A program made the position numbers and the translations under genes. Below the pieces are notes generated by a model, which saw only the letters and a program-made list of their open reading frames with translations, did not search any database and had not been told where the DNA came from. This document shows, one piece after another, positions 29,971 through 40,636 of a stretch of 64,000 nt of DNA (its first letter is position 1; the number at the start of each line of letters is the position of its first letter). Origin of the DNA: Roridomyces roridus (lineage: Eukaryota > Basidiomycota > Agaricomycetes > Agaricales > Mycenaceae); NCBI GenBank assembly GCA_029378245.1, contig JARKIF010000004.1, positions 806,001 to 870,000 of the forward strand, in the 5' to 3' direction.

Positions 29971-31189
29971 TCAAGATATAAAAAGCGTCGACAAGTTCAA
30001 GGTACAGGTACGATCCGCCGAGGGATCCTCCCAGGGTTCAACGACCAGCTCCTTCACGTGAGGGAAAGCTTGTTCATACTCGTCGGCTTCTCTGTGGGCA
30101 TCGGATACAGTGATATGCCCCGTATAACCAGGTGGGCACATCAAAGATAGCGTACCCACCGGATCTTCCTCGCCCAAGAGGAACTCGCTGACGGTGAGAT
30201 TCTGGAGGGCCGGCAGAGCCTCTGCCAACGCTTTGACGAGGGTGTCGGCCATGGGACCACCCGAGTACGTCTCGAGTGAGAGTGAGTTGAGATGATGAAG
30301 AGGGGGAATGGGCGAGGCGATTGTTGAGAGAGGCGTGGTCCCATCCATGACATTTATAAAACACTCTTCGAGCGCCCCGACACTGCCCAGGACGTGAGCC
30401 GCGTCGTGTTCGTACAGATTCCCGCTGAAGACGGTAATCTGTGACCAGGGAAACACGCTCTTGAAGCTATCGAAGTACCTTCCGGGATAGAGCTCCAATT
30501 TCCGAAGATTCGGGGTCTGGAGGGCAAAGTTTTGAGACGACTTGACTCCCTGGTCGGGGTCGAACCTCTCCAAACTCAAATACAGATTTCGGAGAGTGGG
30601 AAGAGAGCCTGTGATGCGCTGGAGCTGCTGGAAGGGAAGTTCCAGCCCCATATCTTGCCACCGCGGGGTATGATGCAGAAGAGGGTCGAACAGCGTAGCG
30701 ATCAAGGGGTATTTCGAGCCATCTATCTGGCGACGACTTGCACCGCTGAGCTGGCCCGAGAGGGGACAATCTTTCGACCGTTCCAACCACTCTACCAGAA
30801 AGCGCTGGTTGCGGGCATACACCGCAGGTGTATCTTGATGACCTAGCTTGACCTCGAAAGTGCTCCATAATTCAGGCGTATATATATATAGCCAACGCTA
30901 CGTCACGCCATTCGCGGCAGACTTGCAGCAGGAGAGACGGCGAGGACGGGCCATTGAGGGATGCACGCTTGGGGTACGACGGCAGGAAGTGGAGGAAGAT
31001 TTCGGACGTGACCTCGGATGGTAAGGTGAGGACGGGGTATTTGTAGTCTGTGAGCGCTTGCTGGAGGGTCTCGCGCTCCACGACCATCGAGTCGGATAGA
31101 GGGAGCTGGGTAGCTAGCTGAGAGAGTCGGGCTCGTGCGACGGCAGTCTGGACAAACGACATCTGAGGTGGATAAATTTGAGTGCACAA
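29971..31189 (-). pseudogene. F-box protein gene broken by a (TA)6 insertion
   Basis: The first frame (31189-30872) has the leader ETLQQALTDYKYPVLTLP, the F-box PSEVTSEIFLHFLP and the following LLLQVCREWRDVALA. The second (about 30870-29971) carries TPELWSTFEV and a 280-aa C-terminal region with leucine-rich elements (LRNLYLSLERFD, LRKLELYPGRYF, LNSLSLETYSGG, LQNLTVSEFLLG). The frames should join at DVALA-TPELW, as in the relic at 1 kb. Here a TATATATATATA tract (30879-30890) replaces two bases and shifts the frame. Such proteins normally recruit targets to SCF ubiquitin ligases; this copy would lose everything after the F-box. Confidence 0.75.
30879..30890. repeat. (TA)6 microsatellite in the F-box gene
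   Basis: Twelve bases of alternating T and A between GGC and CGCCTGAATT (minus strand). The paralogous relic has just GA at this spot, so the net change is +10 bp and a frameshift. Confidence 0.9.
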
Positions 31190-31376
31190 GCCAGACGACG
31201 TCGCTCACATTTTAGTGGGTGGAATGCGAGGATGATTGAAGGCTTGACGATAGGAACGGCGCCGTCGGCGTCCGGTCTAACTCGGATTGATCCGCTTTCA
31301 GTCAGAGTCGGCAGCGAATCATGATGCGTCTGATCGCTTCAACACTCAACACTCCACCCAAACTCCACCATTCACC

Positions 31377-32727
31377 ATGACATTTCTGCCTCCGCGAATC
31401 GTCTCAGTATTCGGCGCCTCTGGCCTCCAAGGCTCTTCTGTCGTCGACGCATTGCTCCGTGAAGGCACCTTCACCCCACGTGCGCTCACACGAAACCCAA
31501 CCTCCGAAGCCGGTCTCAAGCTCCAAGAACGGGGCGTCGAGGTCGTGGCTGCCGATAGCAGCAGTAAGGCGTCGTTGATAGATGCTCTACGTGGGTCCGA
31601 GGCTGTTTTCGCGGTGCGTAGCGGCAGGCCAGTGATGTTTCATGAATTCAAAGGTTAACTCGATGTCCAGGTCACGGTTCCAACCATAGTCCCCGCCTTT
31701 GCTGATGGTCCCGAAGAGCTCACACAGGGCCGTAATATGGTCGACGCAGCTCGCGAGGCTGGTGTCAAGTTCTTCATATTCAGGTTGCTTACCCGTAGGG
31801 GTAATCCTTCTGCTTACCTTCTTGCAGCTCACTACCGAATATGACGAAACTCTCGGGTGGAAAATACTCGAATCTCGCGCACTACGACGGTACGGGGCTG
31901 CCTTCCCATTGAAATTCGGTTCTTTAGCGGTGAGTCGCAGATAAAGCGGCGATCCAAGAATACCTCCAATCCTCCGGTCTCACCAACGCCTCCCTCCTTC
32001 TCGGCGGGTTTGCGGACAGTCTCTGGACGTATGTATGTTTCAATCGCCCAACCCCAACTCATTTCTGTTGAACCGGGACTCTCCAGGAAAAACTATCTCC
32101 AAAAATCACCCACAGGCTCTCCGGGGTACACGATCTCCGTGCCAAAATACACGCCCACCGCGCTCGAAGCGCACACGTGGGTATCGCGCGACGTCGGCGA
32201 AGCGGCACTCGCCCTCCTCAAGAATTACGACAATCCCAATCTGCCTGCATCGATTTCCGGGAAGAGCTATCCCGTCGTGACGGCGAATTTGAGTTACACC
32301 GATTTGGCGGGGCGTATCGAGAAAGGTTTGTTCCATTTGATGTTTCTCGTGCGCATTTGAACATTTAAAATGTGCAGCGCTGGGCGTGCCGGTGTCGGTC
32401 ACTTTCCCTTCGACGTCAGGGAACGCTGTACGTGATGCGATGGTATGGTTTTCCTCCAACCTCCCGCTTTAGCGCCAACTCAATCTGTGGTAGTTGGCGT
32501 CGCACGCGGAATACAATGGCCTGTACACCTCCACGCCTGTGCCAAACCCTGATCTTGTGGAACTGGGTGCGCGGTTGGGGACTGTGGACGAGTTGGTCGA
32601 GGAGGTGCGGAGGTTTTATGCCGGAGTGATGAGGCGGGGATGTACGATAGCCAAGAATACACTGCTCGGATTCAAAAGGTCAGAAAACCTCGTAGTGTTG
32701 AATCTCATTGTACGTATCGATTTTTGA
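31377..32727 (+). CDS. NmrA-like NAD(P)-binding protein
   Basis: Seven exons: 31377-31613, 31671-31783, 31828-31889, 31941-32028, 32087-32325, 32378-32442, 32494-32727. The N-terminus IVSVFGASGLQGSSVVDALL has the GxxGxxG dinucleotide loop of atypical short-chain dehydrogenases. Next are TPRALTRNPTSEAG, EVVAADSSSKASLIDAL, NMVDAAREAGVKFFIFSSLP and KYSNLAHYDDKAAIQEYL. The catalytic Tyr-Lys pair of classical SDRs is not conserved in place, as in NmrA redox sensors. About 345 aa, typical length. No neighbour suggests a pathway. Confidence 0.85.
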
Positions 32728-33153
32728 ACTCAAAGGTCGCAAAATACATCTCTTGATCTTAATGATGAACTCGTCCGCATCGGCTCTCGATGTAATACCA
32801 ATTGCTGTGTCGACACTTCCGAGTGAAGGCAACACGAACTTTCAACCAGATGATACCTCCTTAACAAGGGACTGAACTTTCATGCGAAACAGAAACGCAC
32901 TTGAACATTGACATAAGATCGGACGCGGACGGGAATGTGACATCCACGGAGTGATGAAGACGAGCTTGGATCGCAAAATGAATCAACGCAGTGCTCGATA
33001 GGGCGTACAAGATGGTTTGAAATTTGGAGCATAAGGGTGGCCATGGTACCATTACTTCAACCCAAGTCTCAAGATCTTTTTATCTGCAAGTCATAGCTGT
33101 CAAAAGTCTAAGCATGGATAAAAACAAGAGGAACGTACTCTGTCCTCTCAATG
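32728..33153. other. Gene-free stretch
   Basis: Convergent 3' flanks of the NmrA-like and F-box genes. No ORF, RNA or repeat of note. Confidence 0.4.
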
Positions 33154-34194
33154 TCAGTATTCGAACTCGAATGTTGGAATGTCGGGAAAGGCGGTGGCAT
33201 GTGCTTTTTCTAATTCTCTTGATCCTTCTGACCACCCCTTCGTTACAACGACCTTCTTTAACTCGCACTCGGATCTCCCAATGAAGGCGTGGAGTGCCTC
33301 CACAGATTGCAGGCCGAGGAATTCGCCGTGGAGTTTGAGACTACGCAGCGAGAGGACATAAAAGGCGTCGAGATACCTCGGGATGGGCTCGCAGTCCCAG
33401 TCGTGCGACCACTGAATGATCAGAGTCTCGAGGTCCTCCAGCTTAATGTCCTCGATCTCAGCTTGCGTGTCCGCGCCGGAGAGGTGTATTTCGCAGAAGA
33501 TCAGGCTGACTGCCTCTCTGAGGATGGGATGAGAGTGACGAGTCGTGGTGTCGTAGAGTGTCAAGGAGGTCAAGTAAGACCAAGGCAAAATGGTGGTGCA
33601 ATGAGAGAGTTCGCTTTCAAGAATGACGGTTTCGAGCAGAGGTGCATGCTCAGCAATCACGGAGAGGGTCCCAAAATCCTTGGCGAGTTCGTCGACCTCA
33701 GAAGGCGAAGGAATCCCGTCGGTATCTGGATCGTGGTCGACAAAGATCTCACAATCGCGAAGCAACGGCATTGGACCCTCGATGAGAAGGAGATTCGCAG
33801 GGGAGATTCGCAGCATGACATATTGCCAGCGCTGGCGATATGGGAGGATTATCGAAAATAGTGTGCTGGACAGTCGACCAGATATCGCGTACCACTCCAC
33901 GTGAGCATGGAGGGAGAGCGGCAGACAACCGGAGTGCTGCAGCCAGAACTCGACCGCTTCAGGGTATGGCTCTTCCACCTCGTCCAGACCCTGATCAAGC
34001 ATCGAGATCGCCCTCCACAATTCGGGGGTGCCAAGGGCTATTTGCCGCCACCGGCGGCATATGTGTGTGAGAATTGTCGGCGAGGAGAGCCCCATGTGTG
34101 GCGGACAGAGGGGGTACTCGGGAATGAAGTGGCAAAAGATCTCGGAAATGAGCTCGTTGGGCAGAGTGAAGACCACCGGTGAATGTGTCTGCAT
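33154..34194 (-). CDS. F-box protein (intact, single exon)
   Basis: The 346-aa frame opens MQTHSPVVFTLPNELISEIF, with F-box core LPNELISEIFCHFIPEYP, then ILTHICRRWRQIALGTPELW, the usual Agaricomycete continuation. The rest is a divergent leucine-rich region (LLETVILESELSHCT, YLTSLTLYDTTTRH, VLSLRSLKLHGEFLGLQ). It should bind Skp1 and present a substrate to an SCF ligase. No intron is needed. Members often have a coiled leader before the F-box; an extra upstream exon cannot be excluded. Confidence 0.8.
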   Translation of the reverse strand: MQTHSPVVFTLPNELISEIFCHFIPEYPLCPPHMGLSSPTILTHICRRWRQIALGTPELWRAISMLDQGLDEVEEPYPEAVEFWLQHSGCLPLSLHAHVEWYAISGRLSSTLFSIILPYRQRWQYVMLRISPANLLLIEGPMPLLRDCEIFVDHDPDTDGIPSPSEVDELAKDFGTLSVIAEHAPLLETVILESELSHCTTILPWSYLTSLTLYDTTTRHSHPILREAVSLIFCEIHLSGADTQAEIEDIKLEDLETLIIQWSHDWDCEPIPRYLDAFYVLSLRSLKLHGEFLGLQSVEALHAFIGRSECELKKVVVTKGWSEGSRELEKAHATAFPDIPTFEFEY

Positions 34195-34393
34195 GAGCGC
34201 GAATTATGTGAGATGAAACTGGTTTGGGCCGTCGAGTAAGTGAAAATATGCGCAAAGTCATCCAAAAGCACTGACGAGGTTATGGTGAAGAGAAAGAAGC
34301 GATGTGACTTTGTGTGACGGGTCGTGAAGACGGATCAATCCCGGTTTGATTCACACATTTTAAGCGCGCCGCTTGTCTCTCTCCACCACCACG

Positions 34394-35362
34394 ATGCCGC
34401 GACTCGTTTTGAAGCCCGCCAGTGAGCCTACCCAACTTAATCGATTCCAGTGCTACGCTAATGCTGCTTGATTCCAGTTATCTCCGCAGAAGGCGTCTCA
34501 GACGGCGAACTGAATCTGGACCCCGAGACGTTGCCCAGTCGTTTGGCGGTGCGGATGTGCGATCGTCGAGATTGCAATAACCATGACGGGAAACTCGACA
34601 AATGTTCTCGATGCAAGTGAGTACACTGGCACAACTCCGAATCTACCCTGATTTCAACTTCAAGGACGGCCATGTATTGCAGCAAAGACTGCCAAAGGCA
34701 CGACTGGCCCCTTCACAAACCCGCTTGCCAGCTAGCCTCGACCTTTGCCCCCGATCCTGTCACCGGCGAGCCTGCTCTGAAGCGATACCTCCGCCTCTGG
34801 ACATCGCGGTTTAACGGCTCTCTCGTCTGTGCCACAATCGTAGCCCTCAAGCTCAACGCCCAGCCATCCAACATCGACAACTTTGGTCTCATCATCAACC
34901 TCCGCCCACGCCCGCACGCCGACTCTGGCGCCCGTTTCGAGCTCATCTCGGCCGTGGTGAAGCCCATGCTTGAGATCCAGTTCATGATGACCATAGCGGA
35001 GGGGATAACCACCTCGAATTTGAATGGGGAGTCCAAGGTGTTGGACATGCACGCTCAGCATCGCACGGCGGTCAAGCGCAGCTCAAATGGACAGGAGGAT
35101 TATGCGACCGTCCTCGTCGTTGCGCATAACGACGGGCCGTGTGCGATTCCCGGGGCGGTTGAGCAGGAGTTCAGGTGCGGCTTCTTCAGCTGCGAGTCGT
35201 CCCTCTGAATCGTTTTCGAACAGGTTTAAACCGATCGGTGTTCATAAAAGGATGGTCCGCAGCCCCGTCTTGACGGACCCAACCTTGGACTGGTACACCT
35301 CCTTCCGATATCAGGTGCAAGAGAACTTGCCGAACCAAATCGTCGTCGACAGTTCAACTTGA
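34394..35362 (+). CDS. MYND-type zinc finger protein
   Basis: Exons 34394-34421, 34478-34616, 34665-35174 and 35224-35362; about 271 aa. The MYND finger is split by the second intron: MCDRRDCNNHDGKLDKCSRC, then KTAMYCSKDCQRHDWPLHKP and AC, giving the C-x2-C...C-x3-C...H-x3-C ligand set. The remainder (LRLWTSRFNGSLVCATIVAL, PTLDWYTSFRYQVQENL) matches the uncharacterised Agaricomycete MYND proteins and has no SET domain. MYND fingers bind proline-rich peptides; the partner is unknown. Confidence 0.85.
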
Positions 35363-35796
35363 AAAGGTAGGGATCGAAGTCGGCGTGTACCCTTGTCATT
35401 AAATTTTAAACATCCGGGCTAAAAAATGTTGCATTCGATAGAAGGGTCCTTCTGATTCGCGCATATATAATACCATTGACGTATCACGTCCAGTGACGAT
35501 GCACCCACCTTCAAAGACTGACTGCGGGACTATCGTACTTTTCGGGATTGCGCTGCTTGATCTCAGACATGCTAGGCTGGAAGGTTGGCGCGGGAGGTGA
35601 GGTAGGCAGCAGGCTATTGTGCTGGAGAGAATCCTGATGAGTTTGTTGGATTTGATCTTGGAGTTGCGGTCCATGTGCGACAGACAGCTTTTGCTACTGA
35701 TCAGCGCTGGCATGGTTGACTTGACACCGCCACTCCGCCCGGTTTATTTTCGTTCTTATTTCGTTCCCGGCGGCGTCCTGACACCACACATCCTCC
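35363..35796. other. Gene-free stretch
   Basis: Short flank between two plus-strand genes. No feature supported. Confidence 0.4.
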
Positions 35797-37519
35797 ATGT
35801 CTTCCCCAAGGCCAGGCGCCCTCACGCTCGGAAACGATGTCGTCGACCGCATCATGACCTTCTGTCCCGACTTTGGGACCCTACACAAAGTCGCGCTCGT
35901 TTCAAAGGAGTTCCTGAATGTGTATCGGAATCATCCAAAGGTGTGGCGCGCTCTTCACTCTCAGGTCTGAGCATGGCTGAATACCAGATAGTCCATTACA
36001 CGGGCGGTGGCGTACAACATCGTCGGGCCCGCCCTCCCCGCTGCCATCCGTCTCATCCGATACCCCCTCGATGACCACGTCTCGACTGACACGGACCCGG
36101 TGGACGTGGCGACAGCGTGTCCAGAGGGACAGAACGCAAGCACCCTCACTGGCGAGGAGCAATGCAGACTTCTCGAGAACGCGGCCATCGTCCAGGCGTT
36201 GGAGGATGTATTCAGTCTCCGGCACAAGTCGAGGTTCTCCAGGAGCTCAGTGCTCACTGGGGTGGAGTCGGAGAGGTTTCGGCGCGCGGCGTATCGAGCC
36301 ATGCTTTTTTACAGGCTATTCCCCGGCGATAACCTCGACTACGACGAGCTTAGTGATATGGATGCAGACCAGGTTGAGAGAGTGAGGGAGAGAAGGGCGG
36401 CGGTTTTGGATGTGTATAAGACGAGGGAGCTGTTGGAGTTGTATTCATTCGTGAGATTCATGCGCTGGATTTTTAGGGAGGTTTCGCAGGGGGAGTCAGG
36501 TGCGTGGTCGCCCCAGTTCTAAGCGGTGGCTTATATTACCCACGGAAGGCGAGCACCTCGACGTGCTGCTCAGCTCGGGTCCAGAAGGTGCGCTGCAGGC
36601 CTGGGAGTCGCAGACGGACGACGGCACGCTAGAGAGTATTGGGTACTCGTTCGTTGACGATGCGACTCCTTTTCTGGGCGGTTACTACTCGTTGCCGTTT
36701 GCGACCATCTGGGAAAAGCGGAAGGAAGACCCGTTGTTCATCTCGCATGGCAAGGACCAGGAAGGAGGGCCTCCGGAACCGCCGAACGAGGACGACGGTG
36801 CGTCTCCGGCGTGGTGGCTGTTGGATGAAGTGCATGGGGAAAATGATACATGTGAGTGTTTCCATCTCCGTCAGGAATTTAGCTTGATATCTCAGGTTCA
36901 CACTGTGCCGCGCCCAACGGGCTCAAATTGCTTACCGAAACCAGTAAATTTGCAACTTTCACACCAGGAACACTTGCTGATGCTGCATAGACTGGCACAA
37001 GAGTCGGTTGATGGACATGCCCACCCAACTTCTCAAAGGCCTATTGAACCGCTCTCCTAGCGTAACTCAGGTGCTTTCTGCACTGCTTCGGGAAATTTAC
37101 CTCGCCGCCGCTCCTGCGAGCCCCTGGCCTGAACTGCGCGGCCCACACCAAGGCGTTGAAGGGGCGGTGTGGGTGGGGAAAGTGTTCGATTTTGCGGAGG
37201 AGATGTATCGAGGGCAGCCGACGAATGCCAGTACGAGTACGAGTGAACTCGCCACCTGGGGCAGGAGTGATTCGCTCTGCGAGGATTGTTTAAAACGATT
37301 TTTGCAGGAGCATGTCTGGAGGTGGGTGTTGGCTGAGCGAGTTAAAGGAGGTTGGGTGCCGCCTGAAGATTGCTGGTGTGTGTTTTCCGCCAAGTTTCAG
37401 TCCAGGCTAACGAAGTTCATTTCAGGTATGGCTACAATTGTCGGACGCAGACGGATAAGCAGGCGCATGAACTTGGCAAGAATGTGGGTTTCGTTTTCGA
37501 TTTTTCTCCCAGTGGCTGA
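35797..37519 (+). CDS. Agaricomycete-specific protein with F-box-like start and Cys-rich C-terminus
   Basis: Exons 35797-35940, 35992-36499, 36549-36851, 36896-36943, 36991-37375 and 37426-37519; introns 44-51 nt with consistent phase. The start GNDVVDRIMTFCPDFGTLHK and ALVSKEFLNVYRNHPK resembles a degenerate F-box. The middle is a helical region (RAAYRAMLFYRLFPG, ELYSFVRFMRWIFREV). The C-terminal part has CSHCAAPNGLKL, CEDCLKRFLQEHVWRWVL and CWYGYNCRTQTDKQAHEL, probable zinc ligands seen in an expanded Agaricomycete family. The biological role is not known. Relatives usually end shortly after a further HLC motif, so the last few residues here are uncertain. Confidence 0.75.
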
Positions 37520-37668
37520 TTCTTTTCGCATCTGGCGGTTCCGACGAAAGGTTGATTTCGTTTTCTTTTTTGGGCTCCAAGATTTTCCTGTCTATTAGAT
37601 ATCGTAGTGGATCAGGCCATTCGCCTGCAGTAATTGTATTTGTAGCAAAACGCAGGACTTATTCGGTC

Positions 37669-38356
37669 CTACACGTCGTCTGGTCCCAACTTGTTTCCGT
37701 CTAGAGTCATGGAGAAATAGAATCCCCAGTCGCGACAAAGACCCTCGAGGGAGAGTCTTGTCTTGCCACTGCCGGATGTGTTTACGAGGAATCTGAACAA
37801 CGGATCAGCAGGCAAGTATACTTGTGCGGGGAAGACTTACGTGTAGGCATGCTTGTGGAAAATTCGGCCAACACGCTCTTTGAGATCTTCCTTTTCTCCG
37901 AAACTGCCCAGTCGATGAATTAGCAGTCTCGGGTCGTCGTCTACCGAAGGAACACGCAGGTTCCGGATGTGGGCGACAACGCTGGGATCTGCGTCGAGGG
38001 ATGACTCGGGCGTCCAGTAGTCGATAGGATTTTCGCCAAGAGCGTACTGCTCCATATGAGGTCGGATTTCATCCAAGTAATTATACAGCCTGTTCCTTTC
38101 TCTGTTATGTCGGACAGAATCTGGTGCGCTGTGAATACCGAGTTTGAAGTACAAGTACAGAAATGCACATACGATGGGCCCAGACGGGTTGGTAGTCCTT
38201 TGTTTCACGCGCCACATCCACCAACGCGCGTAACTCGGGTCTTCGCTCCAGCAAGACAGCGCAGGCCTCTTCATGGCTGTACAAGGCGTTGAGCGGAGTG
38301 TGAGTGTCGTACGATCTCGCGGCGACGATGCTCGCCAGAGTCGAGGCTAGATCCAT
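37669..38356 (-). pseudogene. Crinkler-like NTPase gene truncated after Walker A
   Basis: Exons 38356-38173, 38120-37842 and 37792-37669 match the 5' end of the complete paralogue at 43526: MDLASTLASIVAARSYD, ALYSHEEACAVLLERRPELR, IDYWTPESSLDADP, LLIHRLGSFGEKEDL, then FLVNTSGSGKTRLSLEGLCR and WGFYFSM. A stop follows at 37669, soon after the P-loop, and the next kilobase has no remaining NTPase. Either a truncated pseudogene or a stand-alone N-terminal fragment. Confidence 0.72.
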
Positions 38357-40636
38357 GGTTGAGGTGTTCAAGTTCCAGGGAATGCTGGGGGGGGGGGGAG
38401 AAGCTGCAGATAAATGTGGACCGTGGATACGAGAATACAAAAGAACAATTGCAGAGAACAAGAGTCGCGATTGACAGATTCCTACGCACGCGCGGTTACC
38501 GTCAGTGTCGAGACGCCCGCCATTGTTTCAACTTTCAGTCGAGAAAAGAAAGTCAGTGGGAGAGGAAGAATCGCCGATCACTGATCGAGCGATCAGTGTT
38601 GATGATGCCGCAGTCTAGCCGACGGTCGGCCGAGTAAGCCGACCTCCAAAGAACTCTCTCTGGTCTCAAAAGGAGCCTCCAGATTCAATACTACATACTG
38701 CGTGAGCTTTTCTTCTGAGGCATGGAAGCGTTCGATATGCACAAAATGCCCTGCCGAACTTCCGAACTCTTCACCGGAGCCTCCATCACTTGTGCGACCC
38801 GCCCGCACAAAAGTCGCTCCCTTCACGGCTTCTCCGCGTGCCGGTGGCTTCTGCATCCCACATGCTGTCGGGGACTGACGGCACAAGACTGGCTGCGGCG
38901 CCAACAATATCATCACAATTATGCCCACGAGTAGCATGGAGACTCGAGAGCTGCTTCTCAGCGGCGCCCGACACACCACGAAGCATACTAGAGGGACGCA
39001 AACGCAGAGATGTTGTCCGAGTGTACCGCTACTAGGACAGCAGCAGCAGCTTGTCTTCGCGACGTCCATCGTAGTCGTGAGGGACGGAGCGGGCGAAGGG
39101 TTCGTGTAGCATAGCATGGCGATGAATGGAATGGGTGGCTACGGCCAGCTCATGTCGCTGAACGCAAGGGCGCACCCTGGCGTAGCGGGCAGCTACAATC
39201 TGCCCGATTGAGTGGAGCTCGGCCTGGCGGCAGTGGGGTACCGACGTCCACTGGAGTGGTGTCTGCTCATGCAGTCATCGCCGTAGCTGCGGGGACCTCC
39301 TCGACGAGTATCACCCGAACCTCGTGGCGGCTTGGTGACAAGCTCCGATACACCGTCCAGCCGCCCGAGACCAGGGAGCGCCCAGAGAGCGCGCAGGAAA
39401 GTCGTTTACGCCGGCCTTGGGGAAACGACTGCTCAGGCTCGAGCAGCAGCAGCTTCACGAATGGCCGCAGCTGCAGCGGAGAGAGGGATTCAGAGGGTCG
39501 TAGATCCCGTATGAGGTGTCTATGGCGTGGATTTGGATATGCGTGTCGTACAGCGCTTGAATACACTGGCATGCCTTGCCCCAACGATACTGCCAACGAT
39601 ACTTGAGCGGTCGAGCATGCCGATGGTGTCTGCCGCAACGCACGGTGAGTCATCTGCAGCACTATGCAACGCATGAGCGCACCTTGTCACCGACCCCATC
39701 TGCAAGTAACAGCCCGCCGCTATCCTGCTTTGACCAGATGTAGACACGGCAGTGGGCGCACCCAGCGTGCTGGATGGACTTGACTTTGGGAGTGCCACGT
39801 CGGCGAGTGTCGCGGTGGCATGGCGGTCGAGGCCTGAGGGAGGAGAGGGTCTAAGTCATAGTCGATTAGCCGGATTTCGATACCCTTTTGAAAGAATGTC
39901 AACGTTGCTGGGAGGAGATGGAGAGAAAGGAGACGTACGAAGGGATGAGCGAGCCTCAGCTGCTCTCAGCGTCGCAGCCCACGGCGATGACGATGCCTCG
40001 TCGCCAGTTCCGCGCCAGCTACTCCGATATCAGCCTTCTCCGCCCATGAGGACCGGCAGGAGCTCCCGGGAATAGGGATCGTTTTTCGACACGTTTCCGT
40101 CATTGCAGGACCTCAGCATGACGGTGGACCGAGGGGTGGCACGCAAGATCTCGGTCAAGGTCGCACCTAGCCCGTGTGGAGAAGGCCGAGCATGAAAATT
40201 GAGGGCGGCAGTGGTGGAAGAGCTAGCACGGCTGCTGCAATGAGCTGGACGCGATAAGGGCGTGCGTTGAAGTCGTCCAATGGCAAGAGCGGAGGAGCAG
40301 GAGATCAAGAATCCAATTCGGCTTTGCTCTTCACCACCACTGCCAGAACTTGGCCAGCACCAGCGACGAACTCGAACGTCCTAAGTACGACCGTCCGGTG
40401 CTGGCTCAGTCCTTTCTTTGCGCTCGAGCAACTGTCTTAAAAGTATTCTCGTCTCCCACCAGCTCTCTGAATGTGATCTTTCGTTGTCTGGGTTTGTCTC
40501 GATGTCTGCGCCGCGCCCCCAGCTCCACCGGGGTATTCAATTATAAGAATTACTGGCACCAGAACTCGTATTCGAATATTCAAGATACAGCTACAGCAAC
40601 ATCTTGGGAATTAACGAAATCATCGTACCCTCGACA
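38357..40636. other. Unresolved 2.3-kb region, no gene called
   Basis: Several overlapping ORFs of 60-175 aa on both strands, none with a recognisable domain or convincing splice pattern. A G10 run sits at 38387. A minus-strand frame at 38,593-39,117 has one hydrophobic stretch (LLVGIIVMILLAP) but is otherwise low in structure. Codon use looks unlike the flanking genes. Confidence 0.4.

Noticed and set aside
38593..39117. 175-aa minus-strand ORF with one hydrophobic stretch
   Set aside because: No start context, no homology recalled, and overlapped by equally long ORFs on the other strand.
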